Shown: positions 1 through 10,600 of the stretch, piece after piece
How positions within the stretch are numbered: position 1 is the stretch's first letter
How the letters are laid out: each line of letters starts with the position of its first letter
Source of the DNA: Tautonia sociabilis
GTDB lineage: Bacteria; Planctomycetota; Planctomycetia; Isosphaerales; Isosphaeraceae
Length of the DNA stretch: 64,000 nucleotides
Assembly: GCF_003977685.1 (NCBI RefSeq)
Contig: NZ_RYZH01000005.1
Coordinates: forward strand, 62,001 to 126,000
Direction: 5' to 3'
Notes under the pieces: generated by a model
Database searches by the model: none
What the model saw: only the letters and a program-made list of their open reading frames with translations
What the model was told of the DNA's origin: nothing
Position numbers and translations under genes: made by a program

Positions 1-1118
1 CAATCGGTCGACGGTGACACCGGGCAGGAGACCTGGGTGGGATGGCTCGACTGGTGGCAGGAGAGGCAGGTGGTGTTGTAGGAGGAGGGGTCGGTCGAGG
101 GGCGGTCGTGCGGATCGTGGCAGGTGGTGCAGCTCATCGCCCCATCGCTCTCGGTGAAGCAGCGAGACTGCATCAGCCCCACGGGCTGGAAGCGGGCGAG
201 CTCGATATTGTCGGGCCGGAGCGCTCCCGGGGGTGCCTGGGAGGGATGCCGGTGGCACTCGCCGCAGAGGAGCATCTGATCCTTGGCCGAGGCTCGCCCG
301 GGCCCGAAGGGCATCGCCAGGGAGGTTGGGTCGGCCCCCCGACGGGCGGCCTCGGCGTGGGTCCGGCCGGGGCCGTGGCAGCGCTCGCAGGAGACGGTCG
401 GGATCAGCGTCGCCAGATCGACGTGGCCGGCCTCCGAGGCGGAGGTCAAGGTCACGTGGCACTTCACGCAGTCGAACGAGTCCTCGTCCCGGAGCACCCG
501 GCCCATCGCGTCGGTGCCCGGGGCGGTTTCGATCACCCCCTGCCCCGGCGTGATCCGGATCGAGCCGTCGGCGTAGTAGGTCAGCCGGTGCTCCCGGATG
601 ACGAAGTCGTGGGGGTCGTCGTTCAGGACGCTGATGAAGGTCGTCGCGTGGTAGCCCGACCCGAGGGCGAAGTCGATCGGCAAGCGATCGACGCGGTCCC
701 CGGCCTGCCGATCGACGGCAAGGCGGCCGTCGTCCAGCAGGAACCTCCAGGTGACGGCCGGCCGCTCCGGATCGGCAACCACCCGGCCATCGAGGCGGGC
801 GGCCAGGGCGCGGTCACCGGCCCGGCGGAAGGTGCGGCTGTGACCGTGTCGCTCGTGGTAGACGGCGATGGACGGATGGCATTCGGCGCAGGCGTCCTCG
901 CCGATGAACTCCTCGATCGCGAAACCCAAAGGGAGCGAGGCGGTGGCCCCCCTCCGTTCGTCGCCGTCTCCGTTCGCCCCCGGTTCCCGGGCGATCCACC
1001 AGAACAGACCCCCGAGCACGATCAGGCCGATCACCCCCAGGGCGATCGCCTCCCCGACCCCGGACGCCGCCCCCGTCGACGGCTGCTCGGCGTTGGACTC
1101 GCAATCGTGCGCGCTCAT
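1..1118 (-). CDS. Multihaem cytochrome c, membrane-anchored (C-terminus off window)
   Basis: Reading the minus strand from the ATG at 1118 gives an open frame of about 372 codons that runs off the left edge. Six CxxCH haem c motifs are visible, near residues 77 (CAECH), 217 (CVKCH), 244 (CERCH), 285 (CGECH), 330 (CTTCH) and 351 (CLSCH), so at least six covalently bound haems are expected. A single hydrophobic segment at about residues 22-45 would anchor it in the membrane with the haem domain outside the cytoplasm. Proteins of this kind act in periplasmic electron transfer; the redox partner cannot be told from the sequence. It is divergent from proS. The 3' end and any further haem motifs are missing. 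Confidence 0.85.
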   Translation of the reverse strand, partial: MSAHDCESNAEQPSTGAASGVGEAIALGVIGLIVLGGLFWWIAREPGANGDGDERRGATASLPLGFAIEEFIGEDACAECHPSIAVYHERHGHSRTFRRAGDRALAARLDGRVVADPERPAVTWRFLLDDGRLAVDRQAGDRVDRLPIDFALGSGYHATTFISVLNDDPHDFVIREHRLTYYADGSIRITPGQGVIETAPGTDAMGRVLRDEDSFDCVKCHVTLTSASEAGHVDLATLIPTVSCERCHGPGRTHAEAARRGADPTSLAMPFGPGRASAKDQMLLCGECHRHPSQAPPGALRPDNIELARFQPVGLMQSRCFTESDGAMSCTTCHDPHDRPSTDPSSYNTTCLSCHQSSHPTQVSCPVSPSTD

Positions 1119-1135
1119 CAAAAGACCGCTCCGGC

Positions 1136-1163
1136 AGGATCGTCCGAAGGAGGACGGGGTCAA
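1136..1163 (-). promoter_or_regulatory. Candidate promoter of the multihaem cytochrome gene
   Basis: On the minus strand TTGACC (1158-1163) is followed after 16 bases by GATCCT (1136-1141). The -35 matches well but the -10 only partly. The leader to the ATG at 1118 would be very short. Confidence 0.35.
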
Positions 1164-1396
1164 GTGTATCGGCCCGCCGAGGCCGCCGTCGATGTCTTCT
1201 TCCTCCCGGTGCCCTTCTGGTAGACTCGACGACCCGACGCCGATTGTCCCGCTCCCGTTCCACGGGAAACGCCGAAGGATCGGATCGGGCCCGGTCCAGC
1301 GCCACCTCCGCGCTCGACCGGCCTCCCGCCCCCCTCGGGGCGATCGTGAATCCGCCTGCGCAACGCAACGCAACGCAGCCACCGGGAGAGCGAGCC

Positions 1397-3178
1397 GTGC
1401 TCTGGTCGAACGCCCTGATCCCGACCCAGAAGGAGTCGCCGGCCGACGCCGTGGCCCCCAGCCACGTGCTGTTGCTCCGCGCCGGGATGATCCGGCAGCT
1501 CGGGGCGGGGACGTACACCTACCTCCCCCTCGGCCTCCGAGTCCTCCGGAAGGCCGAGCGCATCATCCGAGAGGAGATGGACGCCGCCGGCGCGCTCGAA
1601 TTGCTCATGCCGGCACTCCACCCCATTGAGCTCTGGGAGGAGTCCGGCCGCGTCGCGACCATGGGCGATGTGCTCATCAAGTTCGACCTCGGCGGCGACC
1701 GCAAGGTCTGCCTCGGCCCGACGCACGAGGAGGTCATCACCGACCTCGCCCGGTCATACATCACCTCCTACCGCCAGTTGCCGATCACCGCCTATCAGAT
1801 CCAGACCAAGTTCCGCAACGAGCCCCGCCCCCGGTTCGGCATCGTCCGGACCCGGGAGTTCCTGATGAAGGACGCTTATAGCTTCGGCGCCGACGTCGAG
1901 CAGCTCAACGCCAGTTACGACGCGATGTACGAGGCCTACTGTCGCATCTTCGACCGCTGCGGCTTGCCCTACGTCGCGGTCGAGGCCGAGAGCGGCCCCA
2001 TCGGCGGCGACGCCTCGCACGAGTTCATGGTCCCCTCCCCTTCCGGAGAGGATCAACTCATCCGCTGCTCGTCCTGCGGTTACGCCGCGAACGTGGAGAA
2101 GGCCGAGGTGGGTACCCTGGCGGGACCCTCCCCCAACTCGGACGGAGCGCCGGCCCCGACCGAGGTCCAGACGCCCGGCCAGCGCACGATCGAGGAGGTC
2201 GCCGCCTTCCTCAAGGTCCAGCCCGAGGAGACAGGGAAGCTCCTCGTCTACCTCGCCGACGGCAAGCCCGTCGCCGTGCTGCTCCGGGGCGACCACGAGG
2301 CCAACGAGGGGAAGGTGCGCCGCGCCTTCGGGGCCGCGACGCTCGAGCCCGCCGACGCCCCCACCATCCAACGGGCGACCGGCTCCCTGATCGGATTCCT
2401 CGGCCCGATCGGCCTGACGATCCCGCTCGCCGTCGACCAGGCCGTCGCGCTGATGCCTCGCATCGTCGTCGGTGGGAACAAGGAGGACATCCATCTCAGG
2501 GACGTCGTCCCCGGCCGAGACTTCCCGATCGACCGCGTCCTCGACCTCCGCAACGCCGCCGCCGGCGACCCTTGCCCCCGATGCGGCTCGGCGCTGGAGG
2601 TGGGCAACGGCATCGAGATCGGCCACGTGTTCAAGCTCGGCACCAAGTACTCCGACGCGCTCGGGGCCACCTTCCAGGACGCCGAGGGCAAGACGCGCTC
2701 GCTCATCATGGGATGCTACGGGATCGGCGTGAACCGGATCGTCGCCTCGGCCGTCGAGGCCGGCCACGACGCCAACGGCATCATCTGGCCGCTGAGCATC
2801 GCCCCCTACGAGGCCCTGATCGTCCCGCTGCAGGTCGATCCCGACGGCGAGGTCATGAAGCTCTCCCAGCAGATCGCCTCGGCCCTCCGCTTCGCCGGCG
2901 CCGACGTGCTGATCGACGACCGCGATCAGCGGCCCGGCCCCAAGTTCAAGGACGCCGACCTCATCGGGATCCCGCTCCGGGTCGTGGTTGGTGAGCGAGG
3001 CTTGAAAGAGGGGAAGGTCGAGGTGAAGTGGCGGCACGACTCCGAGGCGTTCACGGTCCCGGCCGAGGACGCCCCGGCCGCGATCGTCCAGCGGCTCGTC
3101 TCCGCCCGGCAAGAGCTCGCCGATCGCGTCGAGCGTCGAGCCGAGGAACGTACCGCCAGACGAGGGCACGCCGGATGA
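1397..3178 (+). CDS. proS: Prolyl-tRNA synthetase
   Basis: Class II aminoacyl-tRNA synthetase that charges tRNA-Pro in the cytoplasm; 593 residues from the GTG at 1397. This start is chosen because the family begins with a W-x3-LIPT-x-KE segment directly after it and GGGAGAG lies six bases upstream; the longer open frame upstream does not resemble the family. Visible parts are the N-terminal helix and LRAGLIR-like region, motif 2 (FRNEPRPRFGIVRTREF), a long insertion between about residues 215 and 365 that matches the YbaK-like editing domain of bacterial-type ProRS, motif 3 (GCYGIGVNRI) and a C-terminal anticodon-binding domain. The stop overlaps the next start (ATGA), so translation is probably coupled to the following membrane gene. 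Confidence 0.95.
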   Translation: MLWSNALIPTQKESPADAVAPSHVLLLRAGMIRQLGAGTYTYLPLGLRVLRKAERIIREEMDAAGALELLMPALHPIELWEESGRVATMGDVLIKFDLGGDRKVCLGPTHEEVITDLARSYITSYRQLPITAYQIQTKFRNEPRPRFGIVRTREFLMKDAYSFGADVEQLNASYDAMYEAYCRIFDRCGLPYVAVEAESGPIGGDASHEFMVPSPSGEDQLIRCSSCGYAANVEKAEVGTLAGPSPNSDGAPAPTEVQTPGQRTIEEVAAFLKVQPEETGKLLVYLADGKPVAVLLRGDHEANEGKVRRAFGAATLEPADAPTIQRATGSLIGFLGPIGLTIPLAVDQAVALMPRIVVGGNKEDIHLRDVVPGRDFPIDRVLDLRNAAAGDPCPRCGSALEVGNGIEIGHVFKLGTKYSDALGATFQDAEGKTRSLIMGCYGIGVNRIVASAVEAGHDANGIIWPLSIAPYEALIVPLQVDPDGEVMKLSQQIASALRFAGADVLIDDRDQRPGPKFKDADLIGIPLRVVVGERGLKEGKVEVKWRHDSEAFTVPAEDAPAAIVQRLVSARQELADRVERRAEERTARRGHAG

Positions 3179-3462
3179 GCCCCCCCGGCCCCCCGATCGC
3201 CAACGGCCCGAGGCCCCGCCTCTACATCCTGTTCGGGATGCTCTCGCTGCTCACCTTCGCCGGCCCCCTGGCGATCTTCCTCGTCGGCCGGGGAGGCCAG
3301 CGCCCGACCTGGCCTCCCGACCGGCCGATCGAGTGGCAGGTGTTCCTTGGGGTGACCATCGCCTTCGTCGTCCTCTTCGTCGCGTGTCTGGTCGACGCCG
3401 CTCGTCTACGGTCCCGACCGCGGGGCGACCGCTCGACCGACCGACCGGAGGACGCCTCGTGA
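3175..3462 (+). CDS. Small membrane protein, unknown function
   Basis: A 95-residue protein starting at the ATG that overlaps the proS stop (ATGA) and ending in GTGA overlap with the next gene. Two hydrophobic stretches (about residues 16-36 and 58-82) predict a hairpin membrane protein; the ends are rich in Pro and Arg. I do not recognise a family. The start-stop overlaps on both sides argue that it is a real gene translated together with proS and the WecA-like transferase, but its role is unknown. Confidence 0.7.
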   Translation: MSPPGPPIANGPRPRLYILFGMLSLLTFAGPLAIFLVGRGGQRPTWPPDRPIEWQVFLGVTIAFVVLFVACLVDAARLRSRPRGDRSTDRPEDAS

Positions 3463-4598
3463 TCCAGGTGGCCGGGCTGGCGATGTTCTCGGTTGGGGCG
3501 GCGCTCTGCTACGCCTTGTGCTGGGCCGTGCGCTCGATCGCCCCCCGGGTCGGCTTGATCGACTCCCCCGGCGGCCGCAAGGCCCACGCGGCGCCCACCC
3601 CGCTGGGAGGCGGCGTGGCGATCTGGCTCTCCCTGGTGATCGTCCTCGGGATCGGGACGGGCTGGGTCGCCCTGGGGCTGCCCCTCCCCCCTGAGATGGC
3701 CCGCCACGCCGAAGGGTCGATGTCCCGGGTCGTCGAGCTCTGGCTGCTGGTGGCCCTCGCCACGATGATGATGCTTATGGGGCTGCTCGACGACCGATTC
3801 CGGCTCGACTGGAAGCCGAGGATGGCCGTCCAGGTCCTCGCGGCGGTCGGCCTCGTTCTGCTCGGCGGCCAGATCACGCTCTTCGGCCCCCTCGGCTGGC
3901 CTCCGATCCGATGGGCGATCACCCTGGCCTGGGTCGTCGGCCTGACCAACTCGTTCAACTTCCTCGACAACATGGACGGCCTCTCCGCCGGCGTCGGCCT
4001 GATCGTCGCCCTGCTGTTCGTGGGCGCCCAGGCGGCCGTCGGGGCGCTGTTCGTGCCGGCCGTGCTGCTGATCCTGGCCGGGGCGCTCGCGGGCTTCCTG
4101 GTGCATAACTCCGCTCCCGCGAAGCTGTTCATGGGAGACGCCGGCAGCAACTTCCTCGGCTTCCTCCTCGGGGCCCTGACGGTCGTCGGCACCTTCACGA
4201 GAGACAACCCCGGGTCGGGATACTCCCCCTTCGGCGCCCTGGCCCCCTTGCTCGTGATGGCGGTGCCGCTCTATGACACCGCCTCGGTCATCGTTATCCG
4301 CCTTCGGGAAGGGAGAAGCCCCTTTCAGGCGGACCGGAGCCATTTCTCCCACCGGCTGGTCGAGCGTGGATTGACCCCGCCCTGGGCCGTCCGAACGATC
4401 TACCTGGTGACGCTCGCCGGAGGACTCGGGGCCCTGCTCCTGCACCGCCTCGACGCCCTGGGGGCGGCCGTCGTGGTGTCGCAGACGCTCTGCGTCCTCG
4501 GCGTCGTGGCGATCCTTGAGATCGCTCGCCCCAGGCCGACGCCCTCCGGGCCGACATCCTCCGCTCCCCCACCGGCCGAAGAGGCATCGACGGGATAA
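3459..4598 (+). CDS. Undecaprenyl-phosphate sugar-1-phosphate transferase (WecA/MraY family)
   Basis: Polytopic membrane enzyme of about 379 residues in the polyprenol-phosphate N-acetylhexosamine-1-phosphate transferase family. Such enzymes move a sugar phosphate from a UDP-sugar to undecaprenyl phosphate and so start assembly of a cell-surface glycan. Family signatures visible are the aspartate pair LLDDRFRLDWK near residue 110, NSFNFLDNMDGLSAG near 165, and LFMGDAGSNFLG near 223, plus about ten hydrophobic segments. The GTG at 3459 overlaps the previous stop (GTGA) and has a GGAG site, so it is preferred to a longer frame. The O-antigen ligase-like gene follows eight bases later, which fits a polysaccharide role rather than peptidoglycan synthesis (MraY). 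Confidence 0.88.
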   Translation: MIQVAGLAMFSVGAALCYALCWAVRSIAPRVGLIDSPGGRKAHAAPTPLGGGVAIWLSLVIVLGIGTGWVALGLPLPPEMARHAEGSMSRVVELWLLVALATMMMLMGLLDDRFRLDWKPRMAVQVLAAVGLVLLGGQITLFGPLGWPPIRWAITLAWVVGLTNSFNFLDNMDGLSAGVGLIVALLFVGAQAAVGALFVPAVLLILAGALAGFLVHNSAPAKLFMGDAGSNFLGFLLGALTVVGTFTRDNPGSGYSPFGALAPLLVMAVPLYDTASVIVIRLREGRSPFQADRSHFSHRLVERGLTPPWAVRTIYLVTLAGGLGALLLHRLDALGAAVVVSQTLCVLGVVAILEIARPRPTPSGPTSSAPPPAEEASTG

Positions 4599-4606
4599 CG
4601 CCCATC

Positions 4607-7021
4607 ATGGCACGCCGAGCCTCGTCCCACCGCAGGACCCCTTCCGGGCCCTCCCGCACCGCTGCCCCTCCCGTCGTCGCCCCCGACGACTCGGCCTGGT
4701 TCGCCGATCGGATCCGAACGATCGCCCTCGGCCTGACCGCCGCACTCGTCGTCTCCCGAGCGTACTGGCCCGCCGAGGGGACCACCGAGCTGATGACCGG
4801 GGAGCAGTTGCCCTGGACCTTCGCCCTGCTCGCCACCGCCTCGCTCGCCGTGGTCGGCGCGATGCTCGGCCGATCCCTCCGGTTCCGGTTCTGCTGGGCG
4901 GATCTCGCGGTAATCGGCCTGATGTTCGCCGTTGGTCTGAGCGCCTCCCACGCCCTCGACCGCCGAGTGGCGATCAACCTCGCCTGGCAGTGGGGAGGGG
5001 TCGGTGTCGTCTACGTCCTGCTCCGGAACCTTCCCCGAAGCCGGGCCGAGACCCGGGCGCTCGCCGGCATCCTCGCGGCGACGGCGACGGCGGTGTCCTG
5101 CTACGCCGTTTATCAGGTCGGGGTCGAACTCCCCGAGTTGCGTCGCCTGTTCCTGGAGAATCCTCGGCAGCTGCTGGCCCAGTACCCGATGGCCCCCACG
5201 CCCGGGACCCCCGAGTACCGATCGTTCGTCGACCGAGTGGTCGGATCGACCGAGGCGTTCGCCACCTTCGGCCTGGCCAATTCCCTCGCCGGCTACATCG
5301 TCGGGCCGTTGGTGGTCGGAATCGGCGTCCTCCTGGCTGGGGTCGCCCGCACCGGACGACAACGACTCGGGGAGGACGCCCCGAGCCCCGGCGTGGGGAT
5401 CTCCTCGATCGCGATGGCCGCCCTGCCCGTGCTGCTCGTGCTCGTGGTGCTGCTGCTGACCAAGAGCCGAAGCGGCTTCCTCGGACTGGTGGTCGGCACG
5501 CTCATCCTCTCGGCGGCATTCGCCCGACGGCTCGGTCGTCGGGCGCTCCTTGGAGGAGCGGTGGGCCTGATCGCCGCCATCGGAGCCGCGGGGGGCGCCC
5601 TCTGGCGGCTCGGCTTCCTCGACCGAGCGGTGCTTACCCAGTCGACGCTCTCCCTCCGCTACCGCTTCGAGTACTGGGTCGGCACCTGGCGAGTCCTGGC
5701 GGACGGCGCCTGGCGGACCGGCCTCGGCCCGGGGAACTTCCGGCCGGCGTACCGCCAGTTCAAGCTTGTCGAGGCGAGCGAGGATGTGGTCGATCCCCAT
5801 AACCTGTTCCTCGAGGTCTGGGAGGTCGCGGGCATCCTCGCGCTGGTGCTGCTCGTCCTCGGGCTCGGTTTGACGCTCTGGAACCTCTTTGGGCCGTCGA
5901 AGGCGTCGAGCGAGACGTCCTCTCCCCCCCCTTCGGCGGGCGATCCCAACCCGAACGGATCCGCCGGCTCGCTCCTGGTCTGGGCTGGACTTGGAGGCTG
6001 GGTCGGCGTCGTGCTCCTCGGCGACCTGAACCTGTTCTCGGACGACAACGACGCGATCGCCCGATGGCTCCTGCTCGGCCTCGGCTGGGGCCTGGCGGTA
6101 GCGCTGGCCGGGCCGCTCTGGGCGAAGGTCTCGCCCCCGGCGGTGGCGATCGGGGCCGCGGTCTTGGCGATGGTGGTCAACCTGCTCGCCGCCGGGGGGA
6201 TCGGGTACGCCTCCGTCTCCTCGATGCTCTGGGGACTGGCCGCCGTCGGCCTGAACCTCCGGGAAGATCGCCCCGCCGGGCGCCTTCGAGAACTCCCCGG
6301 CCTCTTCCCTCCCTTCGTGGTCGCCGCCGTGCTCTCCGCCCTGCTGGGGACCTTCTACGGGACCGTCTCCCCCTACTGGCGCTCCCAGGCGCTGATGAAG
6401 CGGGCCGACGCCATCCTGGCCGAGCGGCCGACGGCCCCCCGCCAGGAGGACCTGGAGCAGGTCGCCGACCTCCTCCAGCGGGCCATCGCCGCCGACTCCT
6501 ACGCCTCCCGGCCCTACCTCGCGCTGGCCGAGCTGGAACTGCTCGCCTGGATCTCCCGGGGCTCTCCTCCCGAGGATGCGGTCTGGAACCGGATCGTCGA
6601 GATCCTGGAAGACGCGATCACCCCCCCCCGAGACCCCCGATCGCTCGAGGTCCGCGCCTTCCGGGTCAACCTCGCCCGCCGCATCCTCGCCGCCCGGCCC
6701 GACCTCCCCTCGGCCGCCCGAGACCGGCTGCGGACGATCATCGCCACCGACTCCTTCGTCATCGCCGAACGGCTGACCCCCACCAGCCCCCTCGCCCACG
6801 CCCAGGCCGCCGAGGACCTTGCCGCCCTCGGCCAGTTCCGTCGCGCCGCCCGAGAGGCAGAGAAGGCCCTGGAGCTCGACGCCCGCACCCCGCACCAGGA
6901 CAAGAAACTGCCCGAGGCGCTCCGAGATCGACTCGCCGACTCGATCCCCAACTGGTTGAGCCCCTCCGAGAGCCATCCGGAGGATGCGCAGCCCCTCGAC
7001 GATCCGACGCCGAGCCCTTAA
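4607..7021 (+). CDS. O-antigen ligase/polymerase family membrane protein with C-terminal TPR-like region
   Basis: An 804-residue protein. The first 560 or so residues hold many transmembrane segments; between them lie LLTKSRSGFLGLVVG and, later, PHNLFLEVWEVAGILAL, which match the Wzy_C/O-antigen ligase family motifs (a conserved arginine after a TM helix, and the HN-x-LE-x-AGI-L stretch). From about residue 585 the protein becomes soluble and helical with alanine-rich repeats of TPR spacing. It probably joins or polymerises undecaprenyl-linked glycans made after the WecA-like step just upstream. The stop codon overlaps the stop of the convergent gene on the other strand (bases 7018-7021). Ligase and polymerase cannot be told apart from sequence alone. 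Confidence 0.82.
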   Translation: MARRASSHRRTPSGPSRTAAPPVVAPDDSAWFADRIRTIALGLTAALVVSRAYWPAEGTTELMTGEQLPWTFALLATASLAVVGAMLGRSLRFRFCWADLAVIGLMFAVGLSASHALDRRVAINLAWQWGGVGVVYVLLRNLPRSRAETRALAGILAATATAVSCYAVYQVGVELPELRRLFLENPRQLLAQYPMAPTPGTPEYRSFVDRVVGSTEAFATFGLANSLAGYIVGPLVVGIGVLLAGVARTGRQRLGEDAPSPGVGISSIAMAALPVLLVLVVLLLTKSRSGFLGLVVGTLILSAAFARRLGRRALLGGAVGLIAAIGAAGGALWRLGFLDRAVLTQSTLSLRYRFEYWVGTWRVLADGAWRTGLGPGNFRPAYRQFKLVEASEDVVDPHNLFLEVWEVAGILALVLLVLGLGLTLWNLFGPSKASSETSSPPPSAGDPNPNGSAGSLLVWAGLGGWVGVVLLGDLNLFSDDNDAIARWLLLGLGWGLAVALAGPLWAKVSPPAVAIGAAVLAMVVNLLAAGGIGYASVSSMLWGLAAVGLNLREDRPAGRLRELPGLFPPFVVAAVLSALLGTFYGTVSPYWRSQALMKRADAILAERPTAPRQEDLEQVADLLQRAIAADSYASRPYLALAELELLAWISRGSPPEDAVWNRIVEILEDAITPPRDPRSLEVRAFRVNLARRILAARPDLPSAARDRLRTIIATDSFVIAERLTPTSPLAHAQAAEDLAALGQFRRAAREAEKALELDARTPHQDKKLPEALRDRLADSIPNWLSPSESHPEDAQPLDDPTPSP

Positions 7022-7521
7022 TCCAGCTCGTTCGCGCTCCTGGGTTTCGGCGCGCCCGGGCCTCCCCTGCCCTCCGCATCGGGCTCCGAGGTCAGGGCGC
7101 GTCCCAGCACCGAAAGCCCCCGGTGCACGGCCACGATGGGCACGACCACCGGGCTGAGGGCGAAGCAGGCCAACGCCACGAACGCCGCTTCCGCGTCCGA
7201 TGCGCCATTCCGCTTCGCCCGGATCGCCCGAGGGCGGAGCAGGAACAGCCCTCCGGCGTACAGCACTCCCAGCGTCCCCAAGACGACCGGCCTGCCGAGG
7301 AGCCTGGCCCCGTCCCCGTCCCCGGCTCCCGCGGAATGACCCTCCCCCCGCTCCTCCGGAGGGCCTGGCGGCGATTGATCGGCGCCGGCCCCGGCCCCGG
7401 CCTCGATTTCGATCTCGGAGATCGCCGCGTCCTCCCGCCGATCTCCCACGAACCAGAAGCCGGCCACGAGCAGCACGATCACGACCGCCAGGATCGCGAC
7501 GAGTCCCGAGGATTCGTCCAT
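7018..7521 (-). CDS. Hypothetical membrane protein
   Basis: A 167-residue protein read from the ATG at 7521, which has an AGAGG site; an in-frame upstream extension looks non-coding. A hydrophobic segment at residues 7-25 is followed by a Gly/Ala/acidic linker and two further hydrophobic stretches (about 82-100 and 110-135). No family is recognised. It lies 119 bases downstream of the FG-GAP/ASPIC lipoprotein gene on the same strand and may be co-transcribed with it. Confidence 0.6.
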   Translation of the reverse strand: MDESSGLVAILAVVIVLLVAGFWFVGDRREDAAISEIEIEAGAGAGADQSPPGPPEERGEGHSAGAGDGDGARLLGRPVVLGTLGVLYAGGLFLLRPRAIRAKRNGASDAEAAFVALACFALSPVVVPIVAVHRGLSVLGRALTSEPDAEGRGGPGAPKPRSANELD

Positions 7522-7640
7522 CGCCTCTGCTCCGTCTGGGACGACTTCGATTCCATCACTCAGCCGGAGGGTACTCCGATCGATCGTCGGGAATCCCGGA
7601 GGAAGGAACCGGCCCCCCGGAGCCAGGGGGCCGGATCGGT

Positions 7641-10600
7641 TCAATCGCCCCCGGCGATCCGGGTCTGGTAGGTCTCCAGGTACTCCAGATACTCAGGGTC
7701 CGAGGGACGCTCGGTCCCGTCCGGGAAGGGATACTCGGGCATGCCCTTCCAGGGCAACGGCTCCACCGAGTCGCTGCCGGCCGTGAACGGGTCGGCGTCC
7801 TTGCAGTAGCCGTAGGTGCGGAGCACGAAGCTCCGCGTCCACCCGTCGGGGAGCGCCGGCGCCTCAGCGTCGAACTCGACCTTCACCTCGTCCCCTGGCC
7901 CGACCAGACAGTGCCGGTCGTCATCGGCCGAAAGCAGCTCCTTCACGTCTCCGAACCGGGTCAAGCGGCCGGCGAACGGCGCCAGGGGGGCCGGGTCGAT
8001 GTAGTCGTAATCGTAGAGCAGGGGCAAACGGCCGTCGGGGGAGACCTCCCGCGTATACCCCCTCGGGCCGAGCTTCGCCCGAGCCACCGGCACGGAGGTC
8101 ACTCGGATCTCCTGCTCGGCCTTCCGATCTCGGACGGCGATGAAGGCCTGGTCCCAGTAGCATTCCATGGTTGTCCGGAGCCGGAGCACGCAGCGAGGGC
8201 CGGTCAACTTCCCGGTCAGGTCGAGCGTCGTCATGCGGGGAAGCCCGGCGGGGTAGCCGGGATCGGGCTCGATCACCTCCCAGGACCCGTCTTCCCGCTG
8301 GCGTTCCAGCACCGGGGGTTGCAGCGAGACGCCTGCCGTCGCCGCCGCGTAGTTCGTCTGGGAATACGGATACTCGACCCACCCCGCCAGGCAAAGCACG
8401 AGCGAATCCGAAGGGCCGAACCGGGAGAGGCGGTCCCCGAAGTCGAGGACGATCCCGTGCTCCTCGGCGTAGCCGACCCAGCGGACATGACGCTTGAAGG
8501 TGTCGACCGTGGCGCGGTCCCAGGAGGCGAGGGTCTCGGTCACATCAGCCCCGCCCAGGTCGGTCGCCCGCTCCGGGGAGATCGCCTCTCGCCAGGCGAT
8601 CAGCGCGCCGGTCGGGCGGTTCCCTCCCGGGGAGAACCGCTCGTCGGGGTGCGACTCCACCCCCGGGGGGCGGTCGATCACATCGAGCACCAGATGGTCG
8701 AGGTAGGCAACCTCGTCCATCGGCTCGGTGATCGCGATGCGATAGACGCCCCCCTGCTCCTTCAAGTGCTCATCGGTCAGGTGGAGCATCTCGTCCCGGT
8801 CGGGCTGGCTGTAGACTCCCGGCGCGACGAGGTAGCCCATCCCTCCGCCGCCGAGGAAGTCACCGAAGCAGACGAACCGGCGACCGTTCCACGTGAAAAG
8901 CACCGGGCAACTGCCGGTCTTCCGATTCTTCTCGGCGAGCGTGATCGCCACGTTGGCCGCCTGGTTCAGTTCGGTCTGCATCACCCCGTCGGGCCATCGG
9001 AGGCGGATCAGGGGAACCAGCTCCGAGTCTCCCAGGCCGAGGACGACCGGCGCCACCGACTGCGCCGGCCCCGCCTCGGTCGTGGTGTGATGGTAATGGA
9101 CCGAAAGCCCCTCCCCTTCCAGCGAAACCTTCGCTCCGATCCCGTGCGGGTTGGTTCGCATCAACTCGGGGTAGATGTTCCACCGGCCGGCCAGATCGAT
9201 GCCGAGCCACCGTTGGCCGTTGCCGAGGTTCTCGCCCAGCATCGGCGGCTCGCCATCGCGCAAGAGGACGAGGTCCGGCAGCGGAGACTCGCCGATCAGG
9301 TCGACCACCGCTCCTCCGACGATCGCCGCTGGGGATCCCTCGGGTGGGGCGGTCGGCAACGCTCGGGAGGCGAATCGGTCCCCCTCGTTCCGGGCCCAGG
9401 AGGGGAGCTCGCTCCCTGCGATCGAGGTCGCCATCAGGTCCGGAAAGCCGTCGAGGTCCAGATCGGCGACCGAGGCCGACCGCCAGCCCTTCGCGTCGAT
9501 CGGCCAGGGCTCGGTCTGCAGGCTCAGCGTGGCCCCCCTGCCCTCGGTCGTATTGCGCCAGGCGACCACGCCCCCTTCCGAACGGGTGGCAACCAGGTCG
9601 GGCCGGCCATCCTGATCCAGGTCGGCGACCAGCAGTCCTGCGATCCTCGGGGGCACGTTCTCGGCGGGGAGTTCCTCCGTGTGGAACTGCCCGAGGCGGT
9701 CGTTCAGGGCCACGAGCAGCGGCTGGCCGTCGGCGGCGATCACCAGATCCAGGTCCCGATCCGAGTCGATGTCCAGCGCCGCCACCGCGGCGAGGGGAGC
9801 CTCGTCGCCCCGCGGAGCGATCACGTCTCCCCATTCCGAGAAGGCGATCTCCAGCCCGGCGACCGCGTTCGCCTTCGGCCCCTCGACGGCCAGCGGCGCG
9901 AACGACAGCGGCGTGCCCGTCTCCAAGGGGACCGGGCGGCCGTCGTTCCGATACACGACCACCGCGGTTCCCGCTGCTCCCTCCGGGGAGAAGGCTGAGT
10001 CGGCCTCCGAGACCGGGCAATGGTTCACGACGAACAGGTCGAGATCCCCGTCCAGGTCCAGGTCGAGCCAGCGAGCCGTGATGGTCACGGCATCGCCTCC
10101 TCCCGTGTTGGTCGAGGAGGTCAGGTCCTCGAACCTCCCGTCTCCCGAGTTCCGGAGCAGCAGGTTCGGCCCGACCCCGGCGAGGTACAGGTCGGGGAAG
10201 AAGTCGGCGTCGAAGTCGGCCACCGCGACGCCGATGCTCGCTCGGTCGGCGGGGATGCCGAACGCGACGGCCGACTCGACAAAGCGGCCTCCTCCCTGGT
10301 TCAGCAGCAGCGCGTCGCGCACTCCCTCCGGCCCGACGACGGCCGACGTGGCGAACAGGTCGATCTTGCCGTCCCGGTCGAAATCCGCCGCCGCCACTCC
10401 GGCGCCGAACCGGGCCCGGGCCCGGCCGACAACCGCCAGCGGTCCCTCGGCGAAGTCTTCGGCGGAAACCCAGCGATGCCCTTCGGGCAGTTCGACCTGA
10501 GCCGGGGTCATCGCCGAGAACTCGGGAGCGGGCGCCTCGGGGATGCGAGGCTCCCGATCGAGCGGGGGCCCAACGATCTCGGCGTAATGCCCCATCTCGC

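Noticed and set aside
42..1223. Long plus-strand open frame of 393 codons
   Set aside because: It is the mirror of the multihaem cytochrome on the minus strand, which has six CxxCH motifs; the plus-strand translation resembles nothing.
7200..9998. 932-codon plus-strand frame opposite the FG-GAP lipoprotein
   Set aside because: High GC gives long open antisense frames here; the translation is Arg/Gly/Pro-rich with no domain.
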